A stretch of DNA of 64,000 bases from Tistlia sp040905785 (GCF_040905785.1 NZ_JBBDQW010000025.1:1-64000), one strand, 5' to 3'. Counted from the stretch's first letter, positions 9,315 to 17,748 are shown. Notes: generated by a model from the sequence alone, not told the origin. Numbers and translations are program-made.

Positions 9315-10588
9315 CTAACTGCGCCCCCTCGCCGCCTTCGCCTCCGCCTCGGCTGCCTTGCGCTCGGCGCTGCGGACTCGGGCCAGCTGGCCGGCCAGGA
9401 CCGCGAAGGCCTCCATGGCCAGGACCGGCTGCTCGGCCGCGCCGCCGGCGAAGGGAAGGCGCCCGGCGCCCTCGGCAGGGCCGTCGCAGTCCTGCCAGAG
9501 CTGCAGGAAGGTCTGGATCTCGGCCGAGACCAGCCAGCGCGGGTGCACCGTGACCAGCGACCAGCCGGCGTCATCGAGCTCGATCGCCTCGCCGCGCAGC
9601 GGCCGCTCGGGCGTCATCGTCGCGCCCGGGCCGTCTCCGGGGTCGTCCTCCTCGTCGTCCCAGGGGCTGCCCCCGGACAGGCCGTCGGGATCCTCGCCGC
9701 CGTCAACCGCGCCGGGGCCGGCCGCGGCCTCGGCGAAGTCGTCGAACAGGCCGGGTCGTGCCAGCCAGACGACGGCGAGTCTCAGTTTTTTGCCGTCCCC
9801 TCCCGCAGGTAGAGCAGGGCGTTGAGGCGCGCGGCCAGCGCCTGCAGGTCGCCGTCGCTCAGCAGCTCGACCAGGGCCTCGGGCACCAGGCCGTCGGGGC
9901 CGTGCGCCAGCGCCGGCAGCGGGCGTCCGGCTCGGTCGAGGCCGGACCAGCCGGCCAGGAAGCGGCGCACCGCCTCGACCGCGAACAGGTCCTGCCAGAG
10001 CTGGTGGTCGGCCAGGGCCTGGGCCAGCGGCTGGTAACCGCCGGCGAGCGAGGCCTCGGCGTCGCCGTAGGCCTCGGCCGCCGCCGCCAGCTCGAGGTCG
10101 ATCTCGACCGCGAGCAGGCGGTAGGCGCCGAGCTCGCCGGCGACGGCCTTGTCGAGCAGCGCGGCGCGCCGCGCCTCCCAGCCCAGGCCGGTGACCTCGC
10201 GCAGCGTCGCCTCGGCCGCGGCGGCGGTCTCGGCCTCGCCGATCTCCCGGGCCCGGCGGCCCATCGCCTCCGACACCGGCTCGAGGCGCTGCGCCGCCTT
10301 GGCCAGCACGGCGAAGGTCGCCTGGGCCGAGAGCACCGCGCGGCGCGCCTCGGCGTCGCCCGGGCCCGAGAGCAGCCGGGCGACGGCCGCCCGGAACAGC
10401 CGGCCGCGCCGGGCCACCTCCAGCGGCTGCGCCCCCGAGGCGCGCAGCGCGCGCTCCAGCTGCGCCCGCGCGACCCGTCCCGGCACCGTCACCTGGAACC
10501 TCTGGCCCTTGCGCGGCGTCACAGTCGCCGTGCCGCCGACGGCCAGCTCCTGGCCGGCCGCCGCCGGCGTCTCGCTCTTCGCTTCCAT
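9315..10588 (-). CDS. Tail assembly chaperone GT-type fusion made by -1 frameshift
   Basis: The long product of the tail chaperone gene. Ribosomes that slip back one base on A-AAA-AAC (9791-9785), immediately before the zero-frame stop, continue in the -1 frame through 9315 with no stop codon, giving about 424 residues. The extension begins KLRLAVVWLARPGLFDD, passes an acidic linker (SPWDDEEDDPGDG) and takes in the 100-codon frame starting at 9617. This is the arrangement of lambda G/GT between tail tube and tape measure genes. In lambda, the T part binds the tail tube and the G part the tape measure. The inference rests on frame, slippery site and gene order. Confidence 0.85.
9782..10588 (-). 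CDS. Tail assembly chaperone, short G-type product
   Basis: 268 residues read to the TGA at 9784-9782. Mostly alpha-helical and alanine/leucine-rich with no enzymatic motif, as usual for siphophage tail chaperones. AAAGGGATCTTTC before the ATG is an adequate ribosome binding site. Lying between the tail tube gene and the tape measure gene is the standard position of this class. Most ribosomes should end here; a minority make the fusion described separately. A 276-bp space separates it from the tail tube gene. Confidence 0.82.
   Translation of the reverse strand: MEAKSETPAAAGQELAVGGTATVTPRKGQRFQVTVPGRVARAQLERALRASGAQPLEVARRGRLFRAAVARLLSGPGDAEARRAVLSAQATFAVLAKAAQRLEPVSEAMGRRAREIGEAETAAAAEATLREVTGLGWEARRAALLDKAVAGELGAYRLLAVEIDLELAAAAEAYGDAEASLAGGYQPLAQALADHQLWQDLFAVEAVRRFLAGWSGLDRAGRPLPALAHGPDGLVPEALVELLSDGDLQALAARLNALLYLREGTAKN
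9785..9791 (-). promoter_or_regulatory. Slippery heptamer A-AAA-AAC
   Basis: Read on the minus strand as GC-A-AAA-AAC-TGA: the canonical X-XXY-YYZ heptamer sits exactly in the zero frame, with the stop codon as the next codon. The downstream frame required by a -1 slip is open. Confidence 0.88.
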
Positions 10589-10788
10589 GAAAGATCCCTT
10601 TACGCCCCGGCCGGGGTGTTTGCGACGCGCGCCGGCCGGCGCTCTCTTGTGCCGGAGGACGGCGTCAACCTGGAGGCCCCGAGAATGGAACTACACCTCA
10701 CGCTCAAGCTCGACGGCGACCTGGTCAGAAGCCTGACCCTCGTCGCGGGCGCCCTCGCCGCCTGGCTGCGCCTCGGCGGCTCGCTCTG

Positions 10789-10835
10789 CCCGGGGGGGGG
10801 AGGGCGGCGGCCGACGGCCGTCGCGCCTCCCCCGG
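10789..10835. terminator. Strong GC hairpin after the tail tube gene
   Basis: On the minus strand CCGGGGGAGGCG pairs with the CGCCCTCCCCC side, enclosing an inner GACGGCCGTC palindrome. It lies just beyond the tail tube stop. There is no T-tract, so it may be an attenuator or RNA-stabilising hairpin rather than a true terminator. The run of nine consecutive Gs in it may be miscounted. Confidence 0.35.
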
Positions 10836-10864
10836 TCGGTTCGCGCCGCCGCCGGCCCGGCGCC

Positions 10865-12031
10865 CTACCAGTGACAGATGAAGGCCGCCGCGTCGGGGCC
10901 CAGGCCGCGGAAGGGGAGCGACTCGCCGGCGTAGTTGCCGATGTCCGTGTCGCTCGGGTTGCCGCTGTAGACCAGGCGCGGGATCGTGATCGCGATCCGG
11001 TTGCCGGCGACGCTGCCGTAGCGAATCGCCAGCGCCCTTTCGCTGTTGTCCAGGAACTGGCTGAGGACGTTGCGGGTCGAAAGCGCTTCCTTGTAGAGCG
11101 CCAGGCTGCCGCCGGTCTGGCGGCGGGTCACCGTCGCCGGCCCGACGCCGTAGAGGGCGGTCGGATCGTCCGGCTGCTCGACCGTGTTGGCGAGATCGAG
11201 GGTGAAGGTCCGCAGGCGCGTCGAGACGCCGCCCAGCGAGCAGGCGGCGTTGCGGAAGGGCGGCGGCTTGGTCGGATCGAAAGCGGCATCGGTCGGCCGC
11301 GTCGCCGTGGCCACCGCAGCCGCCAGCAGGCCGCGCAGGTCGAAGGACATGAGCGAGACCTGGTCGCGCTGCAGGGTCAGGCTCATGTTGCCGGCGGCGC
11401 CGGCGACCTTGGTCAGGATCGAGTCGAGCCCCGAGACCTTGCTGTTGAGGTAGTGGTAGAGCGTGGCGTTGACCAGGTCGAGCGAGGCGCCGCCGTAGAG
11501 CACGTTGACCGGGATCGAGTAGGCGCTCGTGGCGTCGGTCTCGGTGGTCCAGTCGGCGTCGACCGTCACCTCATCGCCGTCGATCGCGACGATGGTGCGG
11601 GTGTCACCGCTCGAGGTGCCGCCGGTCAGGGTGATCGGCATGCCGATCTGCACCGCGCTCGCGTCCTCCAGCGTCAGGGTCCGCGCGCCGCCGGCGGACG
11701 CCGTCCCGGCGATCGCCGAGCTGGTCACCGTCTCGGCCAGGGCGCAGGCGCGCAGCAGCGGCGCCGCCTCGGGCGCGGTGCCGGCCGTGCCGGAGCCCTT
11801 CAGGCGCACGCCGAAGCCCGGCAGCGTGATGCCGCCGCCCAGGCTGGTCGGCTCGCCGGCGTCGAGGCTGCTGCGGTGCTCGTTCTCGGCCTGGTCGACC
11901 GCGAAGTCGGGCGTGACGCGCAGCGCCTCGCAGGCGACCGCGTTGGCCGCCGCCGTCGGCTCGGCGTCGGTGCCCGCCGTCGTCTCCACCTTGGCGGTCA
12001 GCAGGCGGTTCTGGCTCAGATAGTCGGTCAT
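10865..12031 (-). CDS. Phage major tail tube protein
   Basis: 388 residues beginning MTDYLSQNRLLTAKVETTAG, a start typical of siphophage tail tube proteins that form stacked hexameric rings. The protein is rich in Thr, Ala, Gly and beta-strand-like segments. The region around residues 95-160 (TLTGGTSSGDTRTIVAIDG) reads like an inserted beta/Ig-like loop domain. Gene order (completion proteins before it, chaperone and tape measure after) matches the assignment. Confidence 0.85.
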   Translation of the reverse strand: MTDYLSQNRLLTAKVETTAGTDAEPTAAANAVACEALRVTPDFAVDQAENEHRSSLDAGEPTSLGGGITLPGFGVRLKGSGTAGTAPEAAPLLRACALAETVTSSAIAGTASAGGARTLTLEDASAVQIGMPITLTGGTSSGDTRTIVAIDGDEVTVDADWTTETDATSAYSIPVNVLYGGASLDLVNATLYHYLNSKVSGLDSILTKVAGAAGNMSLTLQRDQVSLMSFDLRGLLAAAVATATRPTDAAFDPTKPPPFRNAACSLGGVSTRLRTFTLDLANTVEQPDDPTALYGVGPATVTRRQTGGSLALYKEALSTRNVLSQFLDNSERALAIRYGSVAGNRIAITIPRLVYSGNPSDTDIGNYAGESLPFRGLGPDAAAFICHW

Positions 12032-12124
12032 GGACTCGCTCCTCTCTTGGGGCCGTCGCCGGGCGCGCCCGCCCAGGCGGGATCAGGGCGCCGGGGTTCA
12101 GGGCGGTGGGATCAGGGCGCCGGG

Positions 12125-12370
12125 TCAGCCGGCGGAATCGGCGGTGGGATCCGCCGGCGGGATCGACGCGGGCTTGGAGGCAGCCGCCTTGGGCTTGGCC
12201 GCACCGCGCTTCGCCGCGGCCGCCTTGGCCTCGCGGGCCTTGCGGGCCTCCTCGTCCTTCGCCGCCTGCTCCGCCTGGGCCTTGCGCCGCGCCTCGGCCG
12301 GCGTGTCGGTCGGATAGAGCGCGGACCTGGGGGCCGGCATGACGCGGCGCCCCGACTTCGGATCGGGCAT
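12125..12370 (-). CDS. Small Ala/Lys-rich phage protein
   Basis: 81 residues preceded by a good ribosome binding site (GAGGAGAGTTCG). The protein is a charged helix made largely of Ala, Lys, Glu and Arg with a Pro-rich end. It sits between the tail terminator-like gene and the tail tube gene. No family is recognised; a small tail accessory role is the only guess the context allows. Confidence 0.6.
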   Translation of the reverse strand: MPDPKSGRRVMPAPRSALYPTDTPAEARRKAQAEQAAKDEEARKAREAKAAAAKRGAAKPKAAASKPASIPPADPTADSAG

Positions 12371-12392
12371 CGAACTCTCCTCGGGTTTAGGG

Positions 12393-12409
12393 GCCGAACC
12401 GCGTTCGGC
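12393..12409. repeat. Dispersed 17-bp palindrome, copy 3
   Basis: GCCGAACCGCGTTCGGC, intergenic, next to the REP-like element at 12418-12478. Confidence 0.85.
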
Positions 12410-12417
12410 GCGCTTGT

Positions 12418-12478
12418 CCCTCTCCGCTTCGGGGAGAGGGCGGGGCCCGCGGCCGCGAGGCCGTGGGAGGGTGAGGTG
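12418..12478. repeat. REP-like double hairpin, copy A
   Basis: Two stem-loops side by side: CCTCTCC/GGAGAGG with loop GCTTCGG or similar, and CCCGCGGCC/GGCCGTGGG, followed by AGGGTGAGGTG. Lies between two minus-strand structural genes. Copies B and C share the architecture. Confidence 0.8.
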
Positions 12479-12501
12479 CGGCCGCTGGCGGCCGTACGCC
12501 G

Positions 12502-12939
12502 CTAGATCAGCTGCGTCGGGTCGTCCTCGGCCGTCTCGAACTCCGCTGTGAACAGCAGGTCGATTGAGGCGACGTAGCTGCCCTCGCTAGTGCCGGTGAC
12601 GGCGCTGCAGCCGGTCCAGCGCAGGTCGGCGACCTTGCCGCCCAGGGTCGGGTCGGCGAGCAGCGCCTTGGCCGTGGCCACCGTCAGGGGGCGCAGCAGG
12701 GCGCCCAGGTCGTCGGCGACGTCGGCGCCGACGGCCAGGGTGACGATCAGCTCCCACGCCCAGCCGTCGCGCCCGGTCGCCGCCTCCAGCGGGTCGGCGC
12801 CGCCGGAGCGGAGCTCCAGCGCGGGCAGACGCGCCGGCGGCACCGGGTCGCGCGGATCCGTCGCCAGCGTGGCGATGCCCGGCACCGTCGCCGCGGCGGC
12901 GCCGAAGGCGGCCAGGACCTCGCTGAAGGCGTCGCTCAT
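12502..12939 (-). CDS. Phage tail terminator / completion-like protein
   Basis: 145 residues from ATG at 12939, which overlaps the upstream stop as ATGA, so the longer open frame is not used. The C-terminal half ends in a beta-rich segment (SYVASIDLLFTAEFETAEDD) as in gpU-like tail terminators that cap the tube and join it to the head. Size and position between the DUF6441-like gene and the tail tube gene fit. Assigned from context and general resemblance. Confidence 0.65.
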   Translation of the reverse strand: MSDAFSEVLAAFGAAAATVPGIATLATDPRDPVPPARLPALELRSGGADPLEAATGRDGWAWELIVTLAVGADVADDLGALLRPLTVATAKALLADPTLGGKVADLRWTGCSAVTGTSEGSYVASIDLLFTAEFETAEDDPTQLI

Positions 12940-13601
12940 CGGCCCATCTCCCGCTGCCAGTGCTCGGCCAGGCGCTGCGAGAAGCCGCGCTCGATGCCGC
13001 GAAAGACGCCCTCCAGGTCGTACTGTTTCGGGATCCGGACCTGGCGCACCAGGACGCCCAGGATCGTCGAGCGGCGACCGCGTTTCTTCTTCTCGACGAT
13101 CAGCAGGCGCCGGCCGCCGTCGAGCTCCTGGAAGTAGATGTCCGGGTGCGCTTCCGGGTTGGCCGCGGCCGCGCGGATCTTGGCCAGCGCCCGGTTGAGG
13201 CCGCGCCGGCTGTAGTTGCCGGCGCGCGTCACGCCGTGGCCCGGGTTCGGGATCAGCAGCCAATTCTTGCGCGTCGGACGCACCGTCTCGCCGCGCGACA
13301 GCAGCTCGACCAGGTCGAATACCTGCCCGTCGGCGCCGCGCTTCTTGGCCTTGGAGTAGACGATGCCCGCCTCGACCTCGGCGCCGCCCTCGGCGTCGGT
13401 GGCGCTGTAGAGGCGCGAGCGCACCGCGCTGGAGAGGCGCCGCCCGGGCGTGCCGCTCTGCACGGCGCGGCGGTAGCCGTCGCGCAGGGCCTCGGTCGTC
13501 TCGGTGATCGTCCGGTTCCGAGCCCGGGTCAGGGAGGCCGATTCCTCGCGCACGATGCGCAGCAGGCTGCCCTCGTTCTGCATGGTGGCGCGCAGCGTCA
13601 T
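12936..13601 (-). CDS. DUF6441-like phage head-tail completion protein
   Basis: 221 residues. The N-terminal helix is charged (RIVREESASLTRARNRTITET), followed by a basic core containing WLLIPNPGHG and repeated Arg/Lys motifs, with VEKKKRGRRSTILGVLVRQV near residue 165. The pattern resembles the DUF6441 family found between connector and tail terminator genes in alphaproteobacterial siphophages. It overlaps the next gene by four bases. A connector or neck role is inferred from position. Confidence 0.65.
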   Translation of the reverse strand: MTLRATMQNEGSLLRIVREESASLTRARNRTITETTEALRDGYRRAVQSGTPGRRLSSAVRSRLYSATDAEGGAEVEAGIVYSKAKKRGADGQVFDLVELLSRGETVRPTRKNWLLIPNPGHGVTRAGNYSRRGLNRALAKIRAAAANPEAHPDIYFQELDGGRRLLIVEKKKRGRRSTILGVLVRQVRIPKQYDLEGVFRGIERGFSQRLAEHWQREMGR

Positions 13602-13627
13602 CGGCCCGACCCTCGCCCTGGTGGTCT

Positions 13628-13996
13628 TCAGCCCTGCGGCGCCAGGCCGAGGATCCAGACCGTCTCGTCGGCGTTCCGCTCGACCGCGCGCACCGCGAAG
13701 CTGTCGCCGGCGACGCTCAGCAGGTCGCCCCTGGCGGGCGACGCCACCGCGATCGCCGCCAGGTCGGCGACCGGGATCTCGGCGCGCGGCAGGTCCTGCT
13801 CCAGGCCGCCGCCGAACTCGCCGGCCAGGCCGCGTCCGCCGGCCTCGCCGGAGAGCCGCGGGTTGTGCAGCTTGACGCCGTTGGGCAGCGCCGTTGCCGC
13901 GGCGCCGGCGTGGCTGTAGGTCGCCGCCGCCGAGCGCCGGAAGACCTTCGCCACCGACGCCGCGACCCGCGCGCTGCGCTCGTCCCAGCTCGCCAT
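13628..13996 (-). CDS. Head-tail joining protein, phage neck
   Basis: 122 residues from ATG at 13996 (MASWDERSARVAASVAKVF). A short N-terminal helix is followed by a small domain with a valine-rich beta region and a terminal RNADETVWILGLAP strand. This shape and the location immediately after the capsid gene match small head-tail joining (FII-like) proteins. A 118-bp gap separates it from the capsid gene. Confidence 0.55.
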   Translation of the reverse strand: MASWDERSARVAASVAKVFRRSAAATYSHAGAAATALPNGVKLHNPRLSGEAGGRGLAGEFGGGLEQDLPRAEIPVADLAAIAVASPARGDLLSVAGDSFAVRAVERNADETVWILGLAPQG

Positions 13997-14114
13997 GCTC
14001 GTCCTCGCTCGCTGGTGAAGGGCCGCCTCGCCGCAGCCGCCCGGGAGGAGGGTGGCTCCGGCGAGACGGCCGGGATCTCGCCCGGCCGCCTCGGTCTCGC
14101 GCGAGCCCGAAGGC

Positions 14115-15137
14115 TCAGGTGCGCTTGGCCCGGTAGAGCGCCTGCGGCTGGACGCAGACGTAGAGCGGATAGGCGAACTGCTTGACGTCCGCCCAGGCGT
14201 TGTCGTCGCGGTCCAGCACGATCCAGCTGTAGAGCTGCTTGCCGGGCGTGTTGACGAACTCGAAGCGCTCGGCCGGCGCCCAGGCGCGCTGGAAGATGCC
14301 GGCATTGCGCGGGAAGAACTTGGCCTTGTCCGTCCCCACCGCCACGGTCGAGCCGTCGTCGGTGCCGCGGTAGTTGATCCAGGTGATGCCGCCGTAGCGG
14401 AACGACTCGAAGGCGTTGCCCTCGCGGAGCGAGGCGGCCGCCTGGGTCTGCAGGTAGGTCTCGCGGACCTCGGAATGGGCCGTGAGATCGTCCCAGAAGT
14501 TGTCGCCGGCCAGGCCGATGACCTCGACCTGGTTGCCACCCAGGCCCTTCAGGCCGCGCAGGATCGAGCGGACCGCGGCGTTGCACTTCTTGCGAACGAC
14601 GCCCGACGCCGGCGTGGGGGCGTCCAGGTCGAAGTCGACCTCGACCGGGATCGTCTGGCCGAACTCGGTCGCCCAGTTGTAGAGGGTCGAGCCGTCGGCG
14701 TCGGTCACCAGGCCCTGCAGGCAGCCCAGGGCGTGGTGCTCGCGGGTCAGCTGCATGTCGTTGCGCATGAGGACCTGGCGCCGGGCGATCTCGGTCTGCA
14801 GCTGCTTGAGCTCGGTCTCCTGGCCGAAGGCGCGGATGTTCTGCAGCTCCTCCGACATGATCCGGCTCTTCTGGGCCAGGCGCACCGTCCGGAAGGAGCG
14901 CGCCTTGCGCTTGTCGCCCTCCTTCTCGGCGATCGGCGAGCCTCGCTCCGAGGTCTGGATCAGCGCCGGGCCGTTGTCCCGCTCCTCGATCCAGACGTCG
15001 GTCGTGCGGATCGGCTTGTCCATGAACAGGCCGGGCATGGAGTCGAGCAGCGTCGGCACGTAGCCGACCTTGTCGACCGAGGCGGTGAGCGAGGTTGCCG
15101 AGAAGGCGTCGCCCTTGAAGACGTCCATCGAAACCAT
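14115..15137 (-). CDS. Phage major capsid protein, lambda gpE family
   Basis: 340 residues, close to the usual 340-350 of this HK97-fold family. Recognisable features: an N-terminal MDVFKGDAFSATSLTASVDK, an ERGSPIAEKEGDKR segment in the E-loop region, and a C-terminal TPGKQLYSWIVLDRDD block followed by a strand ending in VQPQALYRA. AAGGACCCCGACA precedes the ATG; a second in-frame ATG lies three codons later. It follows the decoration protein gene, as in lambda D-E. Confidence 0.9.
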   Translation of the reverse strand: MVSMDVFKGDAFSATSLTASVDKVGYVPTLLDSMPGLFMDKPIRTTDVWIEERDNGPALIQTSERGSPIAEKEGDKRKARSFRTVRLAQKSRIMSEELQNIRAFGQETELKQLQTEIARRQVLMRNDMQLTREHHALGCLQGLVTDADGSTLYNWATEFGQTIPVEVDFDLDAPTPASGVVRKKCNAAVRSILRGLKGLGGNQVEVIGLAGDNFWDDLTAHSEVRETYLQTQAAASLREGNAFESFRYGGITWINYRGTDDGSTVAVGTDKAKFFPRNAGIFQRAWAPAERFEFVNTPGKQLYSWIVLDRDDNAWADVKQFAYPLYVCVQPQALYRAKRT

Positions 15138-15241
15138 TGTCGGGGTCCTTTCGTGAATGCGCGCAGGACCCCGACCCCCGCCCCCGAAAAGGGAAGCGAG
15201 GCCGGCGGTCCGCTATGGGCTTGGAGGAGGGCCGCCCGGGG

Positions 15242-15892
15242 CTAGCGGGCGAAGACGCCGAGGAACTCGAGTTCGGCGAGGGCGGCGGCCTTCTGGGCGT
15301 CGGTGATGCCGGCCGGCCAGACCAGGCAGGCGGACTTGACCTCCGCCTCGCGGACCACGGCGACGCCGGGCAGGGCGGCGTCCGTGGCGTCGACCGGGGC
15401 GTAGAGGAGGCCGGCCGCGACCTCGCTGCCGTCGGTGGCGTCCGGGTCCAGCTCGGTCCAGGTCTCGCCCTCGTTGGCCACCGTCACGGTGAAGCCGTCG
15501 CCGGCGACGAAGTCGGTCGCGCCGTCGGCGATCGTGAACTTGACCTGGCCGTCGAAGGCGACCGCCACCGTGGCGGTGCCGATCTGGACGCCGGCCGGGT
15601 CGAAGACGGCGAAGGTGCCGGCGTTGCTCGCCGGCTCGATGCAGAGGACCCGGTAGTCGCCGGCCGCGGCGCCGTCGGCCGCCGCCGGCTCCGCCAGGGT
15701 CATGGCGCCGTCGCCGGTGTTGCCGGCGTCGGCCGTGCGCGTCACCTCGTCCAGCGTCTCGACCTTGCCGAGCACGGCGCCGGCCTTCAGGGTCTGGCCG
15801 CTCGCCACCGTGATCGCCCGGCGGCTCCGCGTGCCGTTGGCTTCCGACGCGAGGAACGCGCCGGCGTGAAAGTCCTCTTCGATGAGAGCCAT
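15242..15892 (-). CDS. Phage head decoration protein D
   Basis: 216 residues starting MALIEEDFHAGAFLASEANG, matching the head decoration family that trimerises on the capsid surface and stabilises it after expansion. AAAGGAG eight to nine bases before ATG at 15892 fixes the start. The protein is longer than lambda gpD (110), with the extra length in an Ala/Thr-rich central region, as is common in alphaproteobacterial phages. It lies between the scaffold-like gene and the capsid gene. Confidence 0.85.
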   Translation of the reverse strand: MALIEEDFHAGAFLASEANGTRSRRAITVASGQTLKAGAVLGKVETLDEVTRTADAGNTGDGAMTLAEPAAADGAAAGDYRVLCIEPASNAGTFAVFDPAGVQIGTATVAVAFDGQVKFTIADGATDFVAGDGFTVTVANEGETWTELDPDATDGSEVAAGLLYAPVDATDAALPGVAVVREAEVKSACLVWPAGITDAQKAAALAELEFLGVFAR

Positions 15893-15916
15893 TGGTCTCA
15901 ACTCCTTTGCGATAGA

Positions 15917-15975
15917 CCCCTCTCCGCTTCAGGGGAGAGGGAGGGGCCCGCGCGCCAGCGCGGGAGGGTGAGGTG
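15917..15975. repeat. REP-like double hairpin, copy B
   Basis: CCTCTCC/GGAGAGG hairpin plus a second stem CCCGCGC/GCGCGGG, then AGGGTGAGGTG. The second stem differs in sequence from copies A and C but stays paired, so the structure is conserved rather than the bases. Confidence 0.8.
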
Positions 15976-15988
15976 TCCGGCCGGGCCG

Positions 15989-16600
15989 CTACTTGCGCGC
16001 CACGCCCGCGGCGGCGTTGGCCGCCTCGAAGGCCGAGTCCCAGCCGCCGGCGTCGGCGGCCGCGCCCTTGAGGCGCCCGCCCGGGCCGAGCGCGCCGGGA
16101 CCGGCGCCCTCGATCCGATCGGCCAGGCTGGCGCCGGCCTTCGGCATCGCCTCCAGCCGCTTCACGGCCTGGGCCACCGTCAGGCTGGTGTCGCAGACCA
16201 GCGTCAGGGCCATCGTCTCGCGGCCCCGCGCCGCCTTGCTGGACAGCACGCTCGCCGCGCGGGCATGGGCGGCGGCGACACAGGCGGCGGCATAGGTCCG
16301 CGCCGCGCGACGCGACGCCTTCGGCACCTTGGCCTCGGCCTGGCGGACCTTGGCAGCGGCGGCGGCCGTCTCCTCGTCCTCCTCGGCCGCGGCTTCCTCC
16401 TCGTCCTCGTCGTCGGCCATCTCCTCCTCGTCGTTCTCGGCCCGGCCCTCGGCCTCGGCGTCCGCCCCCTCGGCCTTGTCCTTGTCCTTGCCCTTGCCCT
16501 GGGCGTCGGTCTCGTCGTCCGTGGCCGCGGCCGTCTCGGCGTCGCTCTCCGCCTCGGCCCGCTGGCCGCCGCGGAGGCCGAGCGTCTGAAGGATGCTCAT
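15989..16600 (-). CDS. Acidic capsid scaffold-like protein
   Basis: 203 residues. Residues about 15-85 are an extremely acidic, Glu/Asp/Ala-rich tract, followed by an alanine-rich helical part. It directly follows the S49 protease gene and precedes the decoration and capsid genes. In lambda the scaffold Nu3 lies in that place, nested inside the protease gene; here it would be a separate gene. Composition and position support scaffold; sequence homology to a named family does not show by eye. Confidence 0.55.
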   Translation of the reverse strand: MSILQTLGLRGGQRAEAESDAETAAATDDETDAQGKGKDKDKAEGADAEAEGRAENDEEEMADDEDEEEAAAEEDEETAAAAAKVRQAEAKVPKASRRAARTYAAACVAAAHARAASVLSSKAARGRETMALTLVCDTSLTVAQAVKRLEAMPKAGASLADRIEGAGPGALGPGGRLKGAAADAGGWDSAFEAANAAAGVARK

Positions 16601-16661
16601 TGCGCTTACCTCTCTCAGCTTGGGGGTGCCGGCGGGCTGCCGGCGGGGATGCGCCCGGGCG

Positions 16662-17666
16662 TCAGGCCGAACCGCGTTCGGCGATCAGCTGGCGGGCGAA
16701 CTCGGCGGCCGCGTCGAGCGGGAAGGCAACGGCATCGATCAGCCCCGCCTCCAGCGCGTCCTCGGCTAGGTAGACCCGCGCCTCGGTGCCGCGCACCTGG
16801 GCCTCGGGGAGTTTGCGGTTGGTCGCCACGGCGCCGACGAAGCGGCCGTAGAGCTTCAGGATCTCGGCCTGCAGGTCGGCCCGCACCGCGTCCGGCAGCG
16901 GCGCGTAGGGGTTGCCGTCGACCTTGTGGGCGCCGGCCTGGATGAAGGTCACCTTGAGGCCCGCCGCATCGAGCCAGGCGCTCATGTCGACGTGCATGAG
17001 CAGCACGCCGATCGAGCCGATCTGCGCCGCCGGCGGCGCCACGATCTGGTGTGCCGCGCTCGCCAGCCAGTAGGCCGCCGAGCAGGTCATCTCGTTGGCG
17101 ATCCACCAGACCGGCTTTTCGGCCGCCAGACGCCGCAGCTCCTCGGCGCAGGCCTCGCAGCCGGCGACCTCGCCGCCCGGGCTGTCGCCGTCGACCAGCA
17201 CGCCGGCGACCTCCTCGTCGGTGCGGCAGGCCCGGAACTTACGGATCAGCCCGTCGTAGCCGGTCATCCCGCTGTAGGGGTCGAGGTGGCCGAAGCGGTG
17301 CACCAGTTCGCCCTCGACCGGCACGACGGCCATGCCGCTGCCGGCGTCGAAGGCGAAGGGCTTGCGCGGCCGCTCCTCCGGCTCGCGCAGGCAGTCGTCA
17401 TCCTCCCAGGCGCTCGCGCGGAGCGCGCCGAGCAGGGCGTCGCGCCGCCTCGCCCGCCGGTCGCGCTCGCGCGTCGAGCCCGGCGCCGGCCGCTCGACCT
17501 GCAGCTCGGCCCCGACTCCCGATTGGTCGAGCCCCGACAGGTCGAACGACGCCGGCCCGAGCCGCCCGTCGAGCGCCTCGACCACGCGCCGGCCGGTACC
17601 CGGCTCGATCAGCTGCGGCCGGTCGAAGATCCGCGACGCCACGCGCCGCAGCTGGGTAGCCGTCAT
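16662..17666 (-). CDS. Phage prohead S49-family serine protease
   Basis: 334 residues, lambda gpC/SppA type. Visible motifs: GVLVDGDSPGGEV (oxyanion strand) near residue 155, CSAAYWLASAA holding the nucleophile Ser near 195, and AHKVDGNPYAP holding the general-base Lys near 245. These processing proteases clip scaffold and portal during prohead maturation. The last residues before the stop are AERGSA, encoded by one copy of the dispersed palindrome (16666-16682). The gene sits between portal and scaffold-like genes, in the expected order. Confidence 0.9.
   Translation of the reverse strand: MTATQLRRVASRIFDRPQLIEPGTGRRVVEALDGRLGPASFDLSGLDQSGVGAELQVERPAPGSTRERDRRARRRDALLGALRASAWEDDDCLREPEERPRKPFAFDAGSGMAVVPVEGELVHRFGHLDPYSGMTGYDGLIRKFRACRTDEEVAGVLVDGDSPGGEVAGCEACAEELRRLAAEKPVWWIANEMTCSAAYWLASAAHQIVAPPAAQIGSIGVLLMHVDMSAWLDAAGLKVTFIQAGAHKVDGNPYAPLPDAVRADLQAEILKLYGRFVGAVATNRKLPEAQVRGTEARVYLAEDALEAGLIDAVAFPLDAAAEFARQLIAERGSA
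16666..16682. repeat. Dispersed 17-bp palindrome, copy 4
   Basis: GCCGAACCGCGTTCGGC, encoding the last codons (AERGSA) of the S49 protease gene on the minus strand. Confidence 0.85.
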
Positions 17667-17685
17667 TTTCGATGCTCCGCGCTTG

Positions 17686-17747
17686 CCCCTCTCCGCTTCG
17701 GGGAGAGGGCGGGGCCCGCGGCCGCCAGGCCGTGGGAGGGTGAGGTG
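17686..17747. repeat. REP-like double hairpin, copy C
   Basis: Nearly identical to copy A, including the preceding CGCGCTTG. Lies between the portal and protease genes. Confidence 0.8.
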
Positions 17748-17748
17748 A

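Noticed and set aside
9758..12505. A 915-codon open frame on the + strand opposite tail genes
   Set aside because: It is the antisense shadow of GC-rich minus-strand genes; its product is Arg/Gly/Ala-rich with no domain, and the minus-strand genes have clear families and order.
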